From: an uncultured Collinsella sp.
GTDB lineage: Bacteria; Actinomycetota; Coriobacteriia; Coriobacteriales; Coriobacteriaceae
NCBI GenBank assembly: GCA_900552735.1
Contig: USBA01000029.1
Span: 1 to 14,020 of the forward strand
Length of the DNA stretch: 14,020 bases
Direction of reading: 5' to 3'
Shown one piece after another: positions 6,750 through 13,951 of the stretch. Within the stretch, counting starts at the first letter, position 1, and every line of letters begins with the position of its first letter. The translations under genes and the position numbers were made by a program. The notes below the pieces were generated by a model. The model saw nothing but the letters and a program-made list of their open reading frames with translations, had not been told where the DNA came from and searched no databases.

Positions 6750-9050
6750 TTACTTGATCTTGGTCGTACCCGGTGCCAGGTTGGGGTCGGTCTCGTTGGC
6801 CTCGGTCTGGAAATGCTCGGTATAGACGTTCTTGCCGTCGCGGAACATCTCGTAGTACTGCATCTTGGCGTAATCCTCGCGCGCCTTGGTTGCGGCTGCG
6901 GCATCGGCGTCGTCACCGGTGACGTTGGAGGAGAGCGCCCAACGCAGGCTGGCGTCCTCGTAGCCCACGGAGTTGATGGCGGGCAGCGACTCGCGCAGCG
7001 TCATGTGCGCTTTCTGGTAGTCGGTCAGCGGGGCACCGATCAGCTGCATAAGCTGCGTGGACAGGTAGTTGGTGGACAGGTCGTCGACCTCGCTCGTCTG
7101 GTCGCAGCCGGCAACGTCGTAGTTGGCCCAGATGATGTAGTCGGTCTGCCACAGACGTTCCTGATGCGTGGCATCGTCCTCGCCGGTAAACCACTTGTCG
7201 TTGAACTTGGACGGGAAGAACGGCTGGTGGTCGCCCCAGAACACCACGACCACCTTACGGTCGAGCTTGCTCAGGGCGTTGAGGAAGTAGCGAAGCGCCT
7301 GGTCGGACTGCTCGATGCACGAGACATACTCGTCGACATCGGAGAGCGTGCCATCCTCGACGGTCTTGGCGTCCAGGTCGGTCGTGTCGATATTCAGGTG
7401 CATCTGCTTGTCGACCGGCAGCAGGCCCGTATCGTAGCCCGAGTGGTTCTGCATGGTCACGTCGAAGATAAACTGCGGATCGGCGTTCTGGTCGAGCAAC
7501 TCAAGAATCTTGTCGTAGGTAGCCTGGTCGGTCACCATGCCGCGCAGGGTGTCGGCTCCCTGGAAATCGTTGATGGACAGGAACTGGTCAAAGCCAAAGT
7601 CCTTGTAGACGTTCTCGCGGTTCCAGTTGGTGGCGTGATTGGGGTGCATGGCCGTGGTGGAATAGCCGAGCGATTTGAACTGCTCTGCCAGGTTCCCGGT
7701 CGTCTCCATGTTGTAGATGGTGTAGGGGTACACGCCCGAGCCCAGGTTGGCCATGGAGTTGCCGGTCATAAACTCAAACTCGGTATTGGCGGTACCGCCG
7801 CCGTAGGCACTCACGTAGAGCTTGCCGCGGCTGAGGCAGTTGGACAGGCTCTTAAAGTACTGCGGGCCCTCGTAGCCGGCGCGCATGTTCTGGTAGATGG
7901 ACAGGTCCGAGAAGGTCTCGTTCATGATGGCGATGACCGTGGGCTTTTCGCTGTCGAACTGCTCCTTTGCGGCGGTGCGCTCGTCACTCTTGGCTGCGTC
8001 GGACTTGTCGTAGGCCTTGGCGTACTTTTTGAGTGTGGCCTTGGCATCGTCGACGGAGTAGTCGGCGGGTTTGGGCGGCTTGATGGACTGCGCTGCACTA
8101 ATAAAGGCGGGCAGGTAGCCCTCGCGCCAGTAGCTCTCGAGCGGGCGCCAGGTGTAGACGGTGATGCCGAGGGTGTTGTAGTAGTCGATAAGCGTGACGT
8201 GCGCGGTCACGCCGCCCAGGCACAGCACCGCGACGAGCAGGTTGGTGAGCAGCATGCGCTTGGCGTTGGCGGCGCCCTTCTGACGGTGCGGTGCCACCAG
8301 GCCGGCGTACTCGCATAGCAGCATGGCGATGGCGGTAAAGCCCATGGATAGCACGCAGAACAGCGAGATCGAGAAGGTGTAGCCGTTGCCGGCGACCGCG
8401 GCGGCGGTGGAGATGGCCGAAAGGTCGCCCGGCTGGATGGGCATGGATTTAAACGTGATGACGAAGAACTCGGCAATGCCCAGGACAAAGAGGGCAAAGG
8501 CCAGGACCGCGGGAGCTGCGCCGTGGCGCTGGAACAGGAAGAACAGGCCGACCATAAGTGTGGTGATGATGGCCCACTCGAGCAGGATGCACAGGGGGTA
8601 AACCCAGGTAAAGTCGTGGTTGGACGAGACCTCCATGCCAAGCAGCGCAAAGACGCCGGCGAGCAGCAGGCACAAGACGGCGGCGACGAGCGGTTTGCCC
8701 ACAAAGGCGCCGCGCAGGCGGGCGAGCTTGCCGGTGGGGGCGGGGGCATCGGTAGCAGCGAATGCAAAGACGCGCGGGGCGATGCGGTCGCGGGCGATGC
8801 TGGCCCAGGCGCAACCGGTGAGGATGGCGTTGGTCAGGATGAGCATCACAAAGGCGAGCGGCTCGTTTTGGGCGACGAGGCCAATGGCGCCCCAAATGGT
8901 CAAAAAGAGCTGGAACAGGCCGAAGGCGACGCTCCACCCAAGAGCGCTTTTGGCAACGGTGCCCGACTGAGCGCGAATGGCCTTGGCCTCGCGCAAGACA
9001 AGGTAGACGGTCGCCGCAAGACCGACGAGCGAGATGGCGGCAGCGAACAT
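6750..9050 (-). CDS. LTA-synthase-family membrane phosphotransferase (sulfatase/alkaline phosphatase fold)
   Basis: A 766-residue protein. About eight hydrophobic segments fill residues 1-290, followed by a linker and an extracellular sulfatase-fold catalytic domain from about 365 to 660. Family-type metal and catalytic motifs are visible: NETF with Glu378, GGGTANTEFE with the expected nucleophile Thr420, a QNHSGY segment, and GDH with Asp607-His608. Family members transfer phosphoglycerol or related groups onto lipoteichoic acid or other wall glycans outside the membrane; the acceptor cannot be read from sequence. It is longer than typical LtaS because it has more membrane segments and a ~100-residue polar C-terminal tail. 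Start ATG 9050 is chosen because GAGGAG lies 7 nt upstream; the in-frame GTG at 9065 overlaps that site. It is divergent from the nitroreductase gene and ends beside the foldback element. Confidence 0.88.
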   Translation of the reverse strand: MFAAAISLVGLAATVYLVLREAKAIRAQSGTVAKSALGWSVAFGLFQLFLTIWGAIGLVAQNEPLAFVMLILTNAILTGCAWASIARDRIAPRVFAFAATDAPAPTGKLARLRGAFVGKPLVAAVLCLLLAGVFALLGMEVSSNHDFTWVYPLCILLEWAIITTLMVGLFFLFQRHGAAPAVLAFALFVLGIAEFFVITFKSMPIQPGDLSAISTAAAVAGNGYTFSISLFCVLSMGFTAIAMLLCEYAGLVAPHRQKGAANAKRMLLTNLLVAVLCLGGVTAHVTLIDYYNTLGITVYTWRPLESYWREGYLPAFISAAQSIKPPKPADYSVDDAKATLKKYAKAYDKSDAAKSDERTAAKEQFDSEKPTVIAIMNETFSDLSIYQNMRAGYEGPQYFKSLSNCLSRGKLYVSAYGGGTANTEFEFMTGNSMANLGSGVYPYTIYNMETTGNLAEQFKSLGYSTTAMHPNHATNWNRENVYKDFGFDQFLSINDFQGADTLRGMVTDQATYDKILELLDQNADPQFIFDVTMQNHSGYDTGLLPVDKQMHLNIDTTDLDAKTVEDGTLSDVDEYVSCIEQSDQALRYFLNALSKLDRKVVVVFWGDHQPFFPSKFNDKWFTGEDDATHQERLWQTDYIIWANYDVAGCDQTSEVDDLSTNYLSTQLMQLIGAPLTDYQKAHMTLRESLPAINSVGYEDASLRWALSSNVTGDDADAAAATKAREDYAKMQYYEMFRDGKNVYTEHFQTEANETDPNLAPGTTKIK

Positions 9051-9263
9051 GCTGAGACTCCTCACAAACTAAAACCTACGAAAGCGGGGGTTTACCCGAT
9101 TGTTACCAAGATATGCGCTGCAACTGGTGGCTGCGCACAACAACCAGCCATATTAACGCGCACGTGTGGCGGTGTGGCGCAATGTAGTGGCGACCTGCGC
9201 GATAATGGACGGGAATTACACGGAAACGTAAAGGCTTCTTAAAGAAATGGCGAGGATGAGGCG
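9051..9263. other. Divergent intergenic region with imperfect inverted repeat
   Basis: A 213-bp region between two divergent genes must hold both promoters, but I see no convincing -35/-10 pair on either strand. ATATG (9111-9115) with CATAT (9149-9153), and CTGGT (9124-9128) with ACCAG (9143-9147), form a nested, interrupted inverted repeat that could be an operator or a weak hairpin. Confidence 0.25.
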
Positions 9264-10136
9264 ATGAACGAGCGGGTTTGCAAGGCGGACATGGGCGGCG
9301 GCGGAGCTGCGGGCGTGGATACGTGCGGCTATCCGGTCGAGACTACGGGCAACGCGGTGCTGGACATCTTGGAGCATCGCTCGTCTACGCGTGCCTTCGC
9401 GCGTGATGATGACGACCGTCCCGTGGCGGTGACCGACGAGCAGCGGGCAGCGATTCTGCACGCGGCGAGCCGTGCGCCGTCGGCAGGCGCCATGATGATG
9501 TATTCCATCGTGAGCATCCGCGAACAGGCTACGCTGGACCGTCTGGCCGACCTGTGCGACCACCAGCCCATGATCGCCAAGGCGCCCTGGGCACTCATAT
9601 TTGTGGTCGATTATGCCAAGTGGATCGATCTGTTTGAGCACGTGGGCTGCTTTGAGCCCGAGTTTTTCGAGCGCACGGGCAAGGCGCCCCGCCGCGCGCC
9701 GGGTTTGGGCGACTTTGCCATCGCGGCCCAGGACGCCGTGATCGCCGCGCAAAACGCCGTGGTTGCCGCCGAGGCTCTGGGCCTGGGGAGCTGCTACATC
9801 GGCGATATCGTCGAGAATGCCGAGGAAGTTGCCGAGCTGCTCGATCTGCCGCCCTATACCATGCCGCTGTCGATGCTCATCATCGGCACGCCCCGTAAGG
9901 AGCGTCCGGCCATTGCGCATCCCGTGGTGAACCTGGTGCACGAGGAGCGCTACTGCCGTGCCGATGCCACGACTATGGATGCGCAGGTGGCTGAGATGGA
10001 CGCGATGTTTCGTCCGCACGCCCGCGAGGTGGGCGAGCGCGTGGTGGATATCTACGCCCGCAAACACACCAGTCCCTTTATGGCCGAGATGAGCCGCTCC
10101 ATGGAGTGGTGGTTCAAAAACTGGCTCGGAAAATGA
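9264..10136 (+). CDS. Nitroreductase-family FMN oxidoreductase
   Basis: A 290-residue cytoplasmic protein of the nitroreductase fold. Visible family features are HRSSTRAF (38-45, the N-terminal FMN-phosphate-binding RRS-type motif), APSAGAMMMY (71-80, in place of the usual APS.GN.QPW), AAEALGLGSCYIGDI (168-182, the second FMN-contacting helix and loop) and IIGTP (206-210). The C-terminal stretch after ~255 (YARKHTSPFMAEMSRSMEWW) resembles tails of clostridial relatives. It should use NAD(P)H and FMN to reduce nitro-aromatic, quinone or similar substrates; the true substrate is unknown. The first ~28 residues are a Gly-rich extension that contributes no recognisable domain. The ATG at 9264 is preceded by GATGAGG at close spacing. 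Transcription appears to end in the hairpin just after the stop. Confidence 0.88.
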   Translation: MNERVCKADMGGGGAAGVDTCGYPVETTGNAVLDILEHRSSTRAFARDDDDRPVAVTDEQRAAILHAASRAPSAGAMMMYSIVSIREQATLDRLADLCDHQPMIAKAPWALIFVVDYAKWIDLFEHVGCFEPEFFERTGKAPRRAPGLGDFAIAAQDAVIAAQNAVVAAEALGLGSCYIGDIVENAEEVAELLDLPPYTMPLSMLIIGTPRKERPAIAHPVVNLVHEERYCRADATTMDAQVAEMDAMFRPHAREVGERVVDIYARKHTSPFMAEMSRSMEWWFKNWLGK

Positions 10137-10138
10137 CG

Positions 10139-10171
10139 AATGTGACAAGGGGACAGTCCTTTTGTCACATT
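10139..10171 (+). terminator. Long hairpin after the nitroreductase gene (terminator-like, possibly dispersed repeat)
   Basis: AATGTGACAA (10139-10148) pairs perfectly with TTGTCACATT (10162-10171). Inside it, GGGGA pairs with TCCTT through two G-U wobbles, two G-C pairs and one A-T, closing a 3-nt CAG loop. That gives a 15-bp stem starting 2 nt after the stop. The wobbles are stable only in plus-strand RNA, so it acts on the nitroreductase transcript. The T run after it is short, so it may protect or process the 3' end instead of terminating. From memory, GTGACA/GGACTGTCC hairpins of this kind recur in Collinsella-type genomes; not verified here. Confidence 0.6.
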
Positions 10172-10231
10172 TCATATCGCCGCGGTAGCCTAAAGACTGT
10201 ATAAATCTTTATCTAGCTGGGAAAACAGTGC

Positions 10232-10259
10232 ATTAAAACATGGGCCGATTGCCTATAAT
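10232..10259 (+). promoter_or_regulatory. Candidate promoter for the potassium transporter gene
   Basis: A perfect TATAAT (10254-10259) lies 35 nt before the ATG, with a weak ATTAAA-type -35 (10232-10237) 16 nt upstream. Initiation near 10266 gives a leader of about 29 nt, too short for a riboswitch downstream of it. Confidence 0.5.
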
Positions 10260-10294
10260 CCCTTCGAACATTAAAGTTGGGAGGAAACCGGCTT

Positions 10295-12322
10295 ATGGAA
10301 CAAAAGGCCAAGGAGGCAGCCTCGCACGCTGCGATTCCTGTGAGCATCTCGGCGATGCTCGTCACGCTGGGCGTGGTGTATGGCGATATCGGCACCAGCC
10401 CCATGTATGTAACCAAGGCGCTCGTCGCCGGCAACGGCGGCATCGGAAGCGTCACGGAGGAGTTCGTGCTCGGCGCGCTCTCCCTTGTCGTGTGGACGGT
10501 CACGCTGCTGACCACCATCAAGTATGTGCTCATCTCGCTGCGCGCCGATAACCATGGTGAGGGCGGCATCTTTGCCCTGTACAGCCTGGTCAAGCGCTGT
10601 GGCAAGTGGCTTATCATCCCCGCCATGCTGGGTGGCGCCGCGCTGCTCGCCGACGGCATCCTCACGCCTGCCGTTACCGTGACTACGGCCATCGAGGGCC
10701 TGCGCACCATCCCGGCGGTCCATGCCGTGCTCGGTGATGATCAGGGCCGCGTCGTCGCCATTACGCTCGCCATCATCATCGCGCTCTTCTTGGTGCAGCG
10801 CATCGGTACGGCCAAGATCGGTCACGCCTTTGGCCCCATCATGACGCTGTGGTTCCTGTTCCTGGGCGGCACGGGTCTGTTCTTTGTCTTCCAGCACCCC
10901 GCCGTGCTGCTGTGCCTCAACCCGGTGCGCGGCATCGCCTTTTTGCTGAGCCCCAACAACCACGCGGGCATCATGATCCTGGGCAGCTGCTTCCTCGCTA
11001 CCACCGGTGCCGAGGCGCTCTACTCCGACATGGGCCACGTCGGTCGCGGCAACATCTACGCTACCTGGCCGTTCGTTAAGTGCTGCCTGCTGCTTTCCTA
11101 TATGGGCCAGGGCGCTTGGCTTATGAACAACGCTGCCAACCCCGAGCTCATGGGCATTGCCGACCTCAACCCGTTCTACCAGATGCTCGCCCCGGGCCTG
11201 CGCCCGTTTGCCGTAGGCCTTTCCACCGTCGCGGCCATCATTGCCTCGCAGGCGCTCATCACCGGTGCATTCTCGCTGGTGTCCGAGGCCAGCCGTCTGG
11301 ACCTCATGCCGCACATGCAGGTCTTCTACCCTGCCGAGACCAAAGGCCAGCTCTACATCCCCATGGTCAACAACGTCATGCTTGTCGGCTGCGTCATCGT
11401 GGTGCTGCTGTTCCAGAACTCGGCGCATATGGAAGCCGCCTACGGCCTTGCCATTACGCTGACTATGATGTGCACCACGCTGCTGCTCTTCTTCTACCTG
11501 CACGAGGAGCGCAAGCTCAAGGTTGCTCCGTGGATCTTCGCGGCCTTCTTCCTTTTGCTCGAAGGCTTCTTCTTTGTGAGCTCGCTCACCAAGTTCTTCC
11601 ACGGCGGCTACTTCACCATCCTCATGGCTGCACTCATCATGGGCATTATGGTGTGCTGGTACAACGGCACGGCGGTCGAGCAGCGCCAGTTTACGCTGCT
11701 GCCGCTGCGTAGCTACCTGCCGCAGCTCAAGCGTCTGCGCGACGACGACCGTTACGAGCGCATGAGCGACAACATCGTGTACCTGACCAAGGACACCCAT
11801 ACCGACTACATCGACCGCGATATCGTCTACTCGATCTTGGACAAGCATCCCAAGCGTGCCCACGCCTGGTGGTTTGTGAATGTCGAGACCATGGACGAAC
11901 CGCACACCTTTGCCTATTCTGTTGAGACGTTCGGCACCGACTACGTGTTCCGCGTGCATCTGTACCTGGGCTACAAGATCAACCAGCGCGTCAATGCCTA
12001 CCTGCGTCAGGTTGTTCAGGACCTGGCTGCCACCGGCGAGCTGCCGCCGCAGACGCATGACTACTCGGTCTACAAGGATCCGGGCAACATCGGTACGTTC
12101 AAGTTCGTCATGATCCGTAAGCTTCTGGCGCCCGAAAGCGACGTGGAGCCGAGCGAGCGTACGGCCATCACGCTCAAGTACATCATCCGCCGCGCCGCCG
12201 GCACGCCTGCGCGCTGGTATGGCCTGGAGAACTCCAACGTGAGCTTTGAGTATGTGCCGCTGTTCACCAAGTTTAAGGCTGTGAGCAAGATGCAGCGCCT
12301 GGCTCCCAACGAGCGGCCGTAG
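10295..12322 (+). CDS. kup: Kup-family potassium uptake transporter
   Basis: A 675-residue protein with the Kup hallmark GVVYGDIGTSPMYV at residues 26-39 in the first membrane helix and about twelve hydrophobic segments to residue ~470. A hydrophilic cytoplasmic C-terminal domain (about 480-675) begins around the LRSYLPQLKRL segment. Other family-like stretches are NHGEGGIFALYSL, LADGILTPAVTV and ATTGAEALYSDMGH. It should bring K+ into the cell, probably with protons. It is somewhat longer than the 622-residue E. coli Kup, the extra length being in the C-terminal domain. The ATG at 10295 is chosen with GGGAGG 10 nt upstream; an in-frame TTG at 10277 overlaps that site. The small membrane protein gene follows after 69 nt without a terminator, so the two may be co-transcribed. 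Confidence 0.93.
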   Translation: MEQKAKEAASHAAIPVSISAMLVTLGVVYGDIGTSPMYVTKALVAGNGGIGSVTEEFVLGALSLVVWTVTLLTTIKYVLISLRADNHGEGGIFALYSLVKRCGKWLIIPAMLGGAALLADGILTPAVTVTTAIEGLRTIPAVHAVLGDDQGRVVAITLAIIIALFLVQRIGTAKIGHAFGPIMTLWFLFLGGTGLFFVFQHPAVLLCLNPVRGIAFLLSPNNHAGIMILGSCFLATTGAEALYSDMGHVGRGNIYATWPFVKCCLLLSYMGQGAWLMNNAANPELMGIADLNPFYQMLAPGLRPFAVGLSTVAAIIASQALITGAFSLVSEASRLDLMPHMQVFYPAETKGQLYIPMVNNVMLVGCVIVVLLFQNSAHMEAAYGLAITLTMMCTTLLLFFYLHEERKLKVAPWIFAAFFLLLEGFFFVSSLTKFFHGGYFTILMAALIMGIMVCWYNGTAVEQRQFTLLPLRSYLPQLKRLRDDDRYERMSDNIVYLTKDTHTDYIDRDIVYSILDKHPKRAHAWWFVNVETMDEPHTFAYSVETFGTDYVFRVHLYLGYKINQRVNAYLRQVVQDLAATGELPPQTHDYSVYKDPGNIGTFKFVMIRKLLAPESDVEPSERTAITLKYIIRRAAGTPARWYGLENSNVSFEYVPLFTKFKAVSKMQRLAPNERP

Positions 12323-12391
12323 TCGACGCTCGAGGTTTGTCTGCGAACGGGCGGGCTTGTATTGACGGGGATTGAGTCCTGGGAGGAAACC

Positions 12392-12586
12392 ATGGATGCA
12401 AAGGTGCTTGACGGTTGCGATCTTGCTGCCGAGCTGGCGCGTGAGGCGCGCGTCGACGCCGCCGAAGATCGGTTCTTTACGAATCGCGCCAACATGGACA
12501 TGGCCGACCGCGTAATTTCGATCGTGGCACTGGTATTTGGAGCGGTGTGCGTGTGCGCACTGCTCGCGCACGTGCTGTTTGTCTAG
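12392..12586 (+). CDS. Small single-span membrane protein (64 aa)
   Basis: The reading frame starts at ATG 12392 with GGAGG 5 nt upstream, a good site that decides the start over an upstream TTG at 12362. The first ~40 residues are charged and amphipathic (LAAELAREARVDAAEDRFF), and residues 41-63 are one hydrophobic helix rich in Val, Ala and Cys, with two cysteines in VCVCA. No family is recognised. Its position 69 nt after kup on the same strand, with no intervening terminator, suggests co-transcription and perhaps a role as an accessory of the transporter; that is inference from context only. The 3' side is followed after ~70 nt by the end of an insertion sequence. Confidence 0.72.
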   Translation: MDAKVLDGCDLAAELAREARVDAAEDRFFTNRANMDMADRVISIVALVFGAVCVCALLAHVLFV

Positions 12587-12696
12587 CGGCTGCCGGTCGT
12601 AGAAGGCTTTACACTTAGAACCACCACGAGGGAAAACCACCACAAAGGTGCCTGTGAACTGCGCCCCGAAACTTGGACTGAACAAATAGCGACTAC

Positions 12697-12733
12697 TGGA
12701 GTGGGAAGGATAAACTGGACTTTCTTTTAAGGA
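12697..12733 (+). repeat. Left terminal inverted repeat of the inner element
   Basis: TGGAGTGGG opens the repeat, TGGAC follows at positions 20-24 and TTTAAG further in. Its partner is the reverse complement of 13915-13951. The last bases lie just outside the orfB stop codon (12737-12739). Confidence 0.9.
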
Positions 12734-12736
12734 TCC

Positions 12737-13603
12737 TCAAGCGTATTGCCGCTCGTATTCCACTGGAGACATGTAGCCCAGGGTGGAATGCATGCGCACC
12801 CTATTGTAATAGAGCTCTATGTACTTGAAGATGTCCTGCTTGGCCTCGTCCCTCGTCCCATAGCTCCTCTCTTTCACCAATTCCCTTTTCAGCGTCTTGA
12901 AGAACGACTCGGCCACCGCGTTGTCCAGCGGCGTGCCGGGCCTTGATACCGACTGGACTATGCCATGCGAGTCCAGACACCGCTGGAAGGAACGGGAGGT
13001 GTACTGCGCGCCCTGATCGTCATGGAAGACGAGGCTGCCGTCATCTGGCGGACCCTCCCTGCCGACCGCCTGCTCCATCGCGTCGATCGCGACCTTCTCG
13101 GTGATGCGCTCGGACATTGACCAGCCCACGACCTTGCGGGAGAAGGCGTCTATCACGGCTGCGAGATAGAGCCACCCTTCTCTTGTGGGTATGTAGGTGA
13201 TGTCGCCCACCCAAAGCCTGTTGCGCTCGCCCACGGTGAAAGCGCGCTCTACCAGGTTCAACCGAGGGTCTCCCGGCTCGACCTTCTTCTGGATGCGGTG
13301 TTTTCGGGTCGCGCCCTTTCCGGCAAGTCCGAGCTTCTGCATGATGCGGAGCACGCGCTTCTCGCTCACGACGATGCCGCTTTTTCGCAGTTCGCGGTTG
13401 ATGCGCCGGTAGCCGTAACGGCCCTTGTGCCGCTCGAAGGCCTCGACGACGAAACCTTCGATCGCCTCCCGCTCTATCTGGGCGTCGGACTTCTTCCGGC
13501 CGAGATACTCGTAGAAACCGGATTTCGAGACTTTCATCAGCCCGCATGCCTTCTTGATGGGGCCGATCTCGCCCCTATGCTCTTTGAGGAACTCGAACCT
13601 CAC
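12737..13603 (-). CDS. IS3-family transposase OrfB (DDE catalytic domain)
   Basis: A 288-residue catalytic subunit as read from the GTG at 13603, which overlaps the orfA stop (GTGA). An HTH_21-like segment (EIGPIKKACGLMKVSKSGFY) is followed by an rve-type integrase core. The catalytic triad is Asp134 in WVGDITY, Asp196 in HDDQGAQYTS and Glu232 in NAVAESFF. The 35 residues between the second Asp and the Glu give the DD(35)E spacing of IS3. HDDQG replaces the more usual HSDQG. The same frame is open upstream through the slippery site, so the main product is probably an OrfAB fusion made by -1 frameshifting. It cuts and joins the element ends during transposition. Confidence 0.94.
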   Translation of the reverse strand: MRFEFLKEHRGEIGPIKKACGLMKVSKSGFYEYLGRKKSDAQIEREAIEGFVVEAFERHKGRYGYRRINRELRKSGIVVSEKRVLRIMQKLGLAGKGATRKHRIQKKVEPGDPRLNLVERAFTVGERNRLWVGDITYIPTREGWLYLAAVIDAFSRKVVGWSMSERITEKVAIDAMEQAVGREGPPDDGSLVFHDDQGAQYTSRSFQRCLDSHGIVQSVSRPGTPLDNAVAESFFKTLKRELVKERSYGTRDEAKQDIFKYIELYYNRVRMHSTLGYMSPVEYERQYA

Positions 13604-13899
13604 GCATGGTCTTGACTCAAGAAGGCCCGGAAATTTTTTAGCAGCTCGTTCTCGCGCTCGAGTTCCTCGATCCTTTTGCGGAGCTTCACGATCTCGTAAT
13701 CCTTGTTGACCTTCGGGCTGCCGTTTCCGGGGAACGCGCCGTCTCCCATCTCCTCGTATTCGCGGGCCCATCTTCTCAGCGTCGAATCCTTTATGCCGAG
13801 TTCCTCCGATAGGCCTTTGACCGTCATTTCCCCGGACAGGACCACCTTTGCCGCCGAGACCTTGAACTGCCTGTCGTATCGCTTTCTTCTTTGGGTCAT
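13600..13899 (-). CDS. IS3-family OrfA (helix-turn-helix DNA-binding subunit)
   Basis: A 99-residue protein starting MTQRRKRYDRQFK. Residues ~25-50 form the helix-turn-helix (TVKGLSEELGIKDSTLRRW) and residues ~68-92 a leucine-zipper coiled coil (EIVKLRKRIEELERENELL). It binds the element ends and supplies the N-terminal part of the OrfAB fusion. ATG 13899 is chosen because AAAGG lies 8 nt upstream; an in-frame GTG at 13908 overlaps that site. Its stop overlaps the orfB start. Confidence 0.93.
   Translation of the reverse strand: MTQRRKRYDRQFKVSAAKVVLSGEMTVKGLSEELGIKDSTLRRWAREYEEMGDGAFPGNGSPKVNKDYEIVKLRKRIEELERENELLKNFRAFLSQDHA
13633..13639 (-). other. Programmed -1 frameshift site between orfA and orfB
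   Basis: On the minus strand the heptamer A AAA AAT lies in the orfA frame within codons CTA AAA AAT. Slipping back one base joins orfA near its end to the open orfB frame (KKFPGLLES). Ten nt downstream a short stem, TCTTG/CAAGA with an AGT loop (13610-13622), could stimulate pausing. Confidence 0.8.
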
Positions 13900-13914
13900 C
13901 TTGAACACCTTTCG

Positions 13915-13951
13915 CTCTTAAATAGGTGTCCAATTCATCATACCCACTCCA
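13915..13951 (-). repeat. Right terminal inverted repeat of the inner element
   Basis: Read on the minus strand it begins TGGAGTGGG, then TTGGAC at 19-24 and TTTAAG, matching the left end apart from scattered differences (positions 10, 12, 16 and 19 of the first 24). It lies immediately upstream of orfA and now also supplies a stop codon (13918-13920) to the outer transposase. Confidence 0.9.

Larger units (their letters stand above)
12697..13951 (-). mobile_element. Complete inner IS3-family insertion sequence (1255 bp)
   Basis: The element starts TGGAGTGGG and ends CCCACTCCA, the TG...CA ends expected for IS3. Terminal repeats match at 20 of the first 24 positions, and TAC is directly repeated on both sides (12694-12696 and 13952-13954), as expected for a 3-bp target duplication. 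It contains overlapping orfA and orfB with an A6 slippery site. All parts appear intact, so it may be active. Confidence 0.95.

Noticed and set aside
6315..8318. 667-codon plus-strand open frame running through the foldback element into the LTA-synthase-type gene
   Set aside because: Most of it is antisense to a gene with clear catalytic motifs; the Val/Leu/Gly/His-rich translation has no recognisable domain.
9216..10175. 319-codon minus-strand open frame opposite the nitroreductase
   Set aside because: Antisense to a recognised family; its first codons come from the hairpin at 10139-10171, not from a real start region.
10137..10294. Possible riboswitch (for example c-di-AMP responsive) ahead of kup
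   Set aside because: The candidate promoter leaves only ~29 nt of leader, and no riboswitch-like conserved core was recognised in the 158-nt gap.
10271..12685. 804-codon minus-strand open frame opposite kup and the small membrane gene
   Set aside because: Same shadow composition (His/Arg/Asp/Glu-rich, no domain), no ribosome site, and the sense strand is a clear transporter.
12716..13932. Shorter boundaries for the inner element, using TGGAC at both ends
   Set aside because: The inverted similarity continues outward to TGGAGTGGG at both ends, and only the longer boundaries (12697-13951) give TG...CA ends and a matching TAC duplication.
12737..13933. Single 398-codon transposase starting near 13933
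   Set aside because: The first ~95 codons are the out-of-frame shadow of orfA; the real product is OrfB alone or the OrfAB frameshift fusion.
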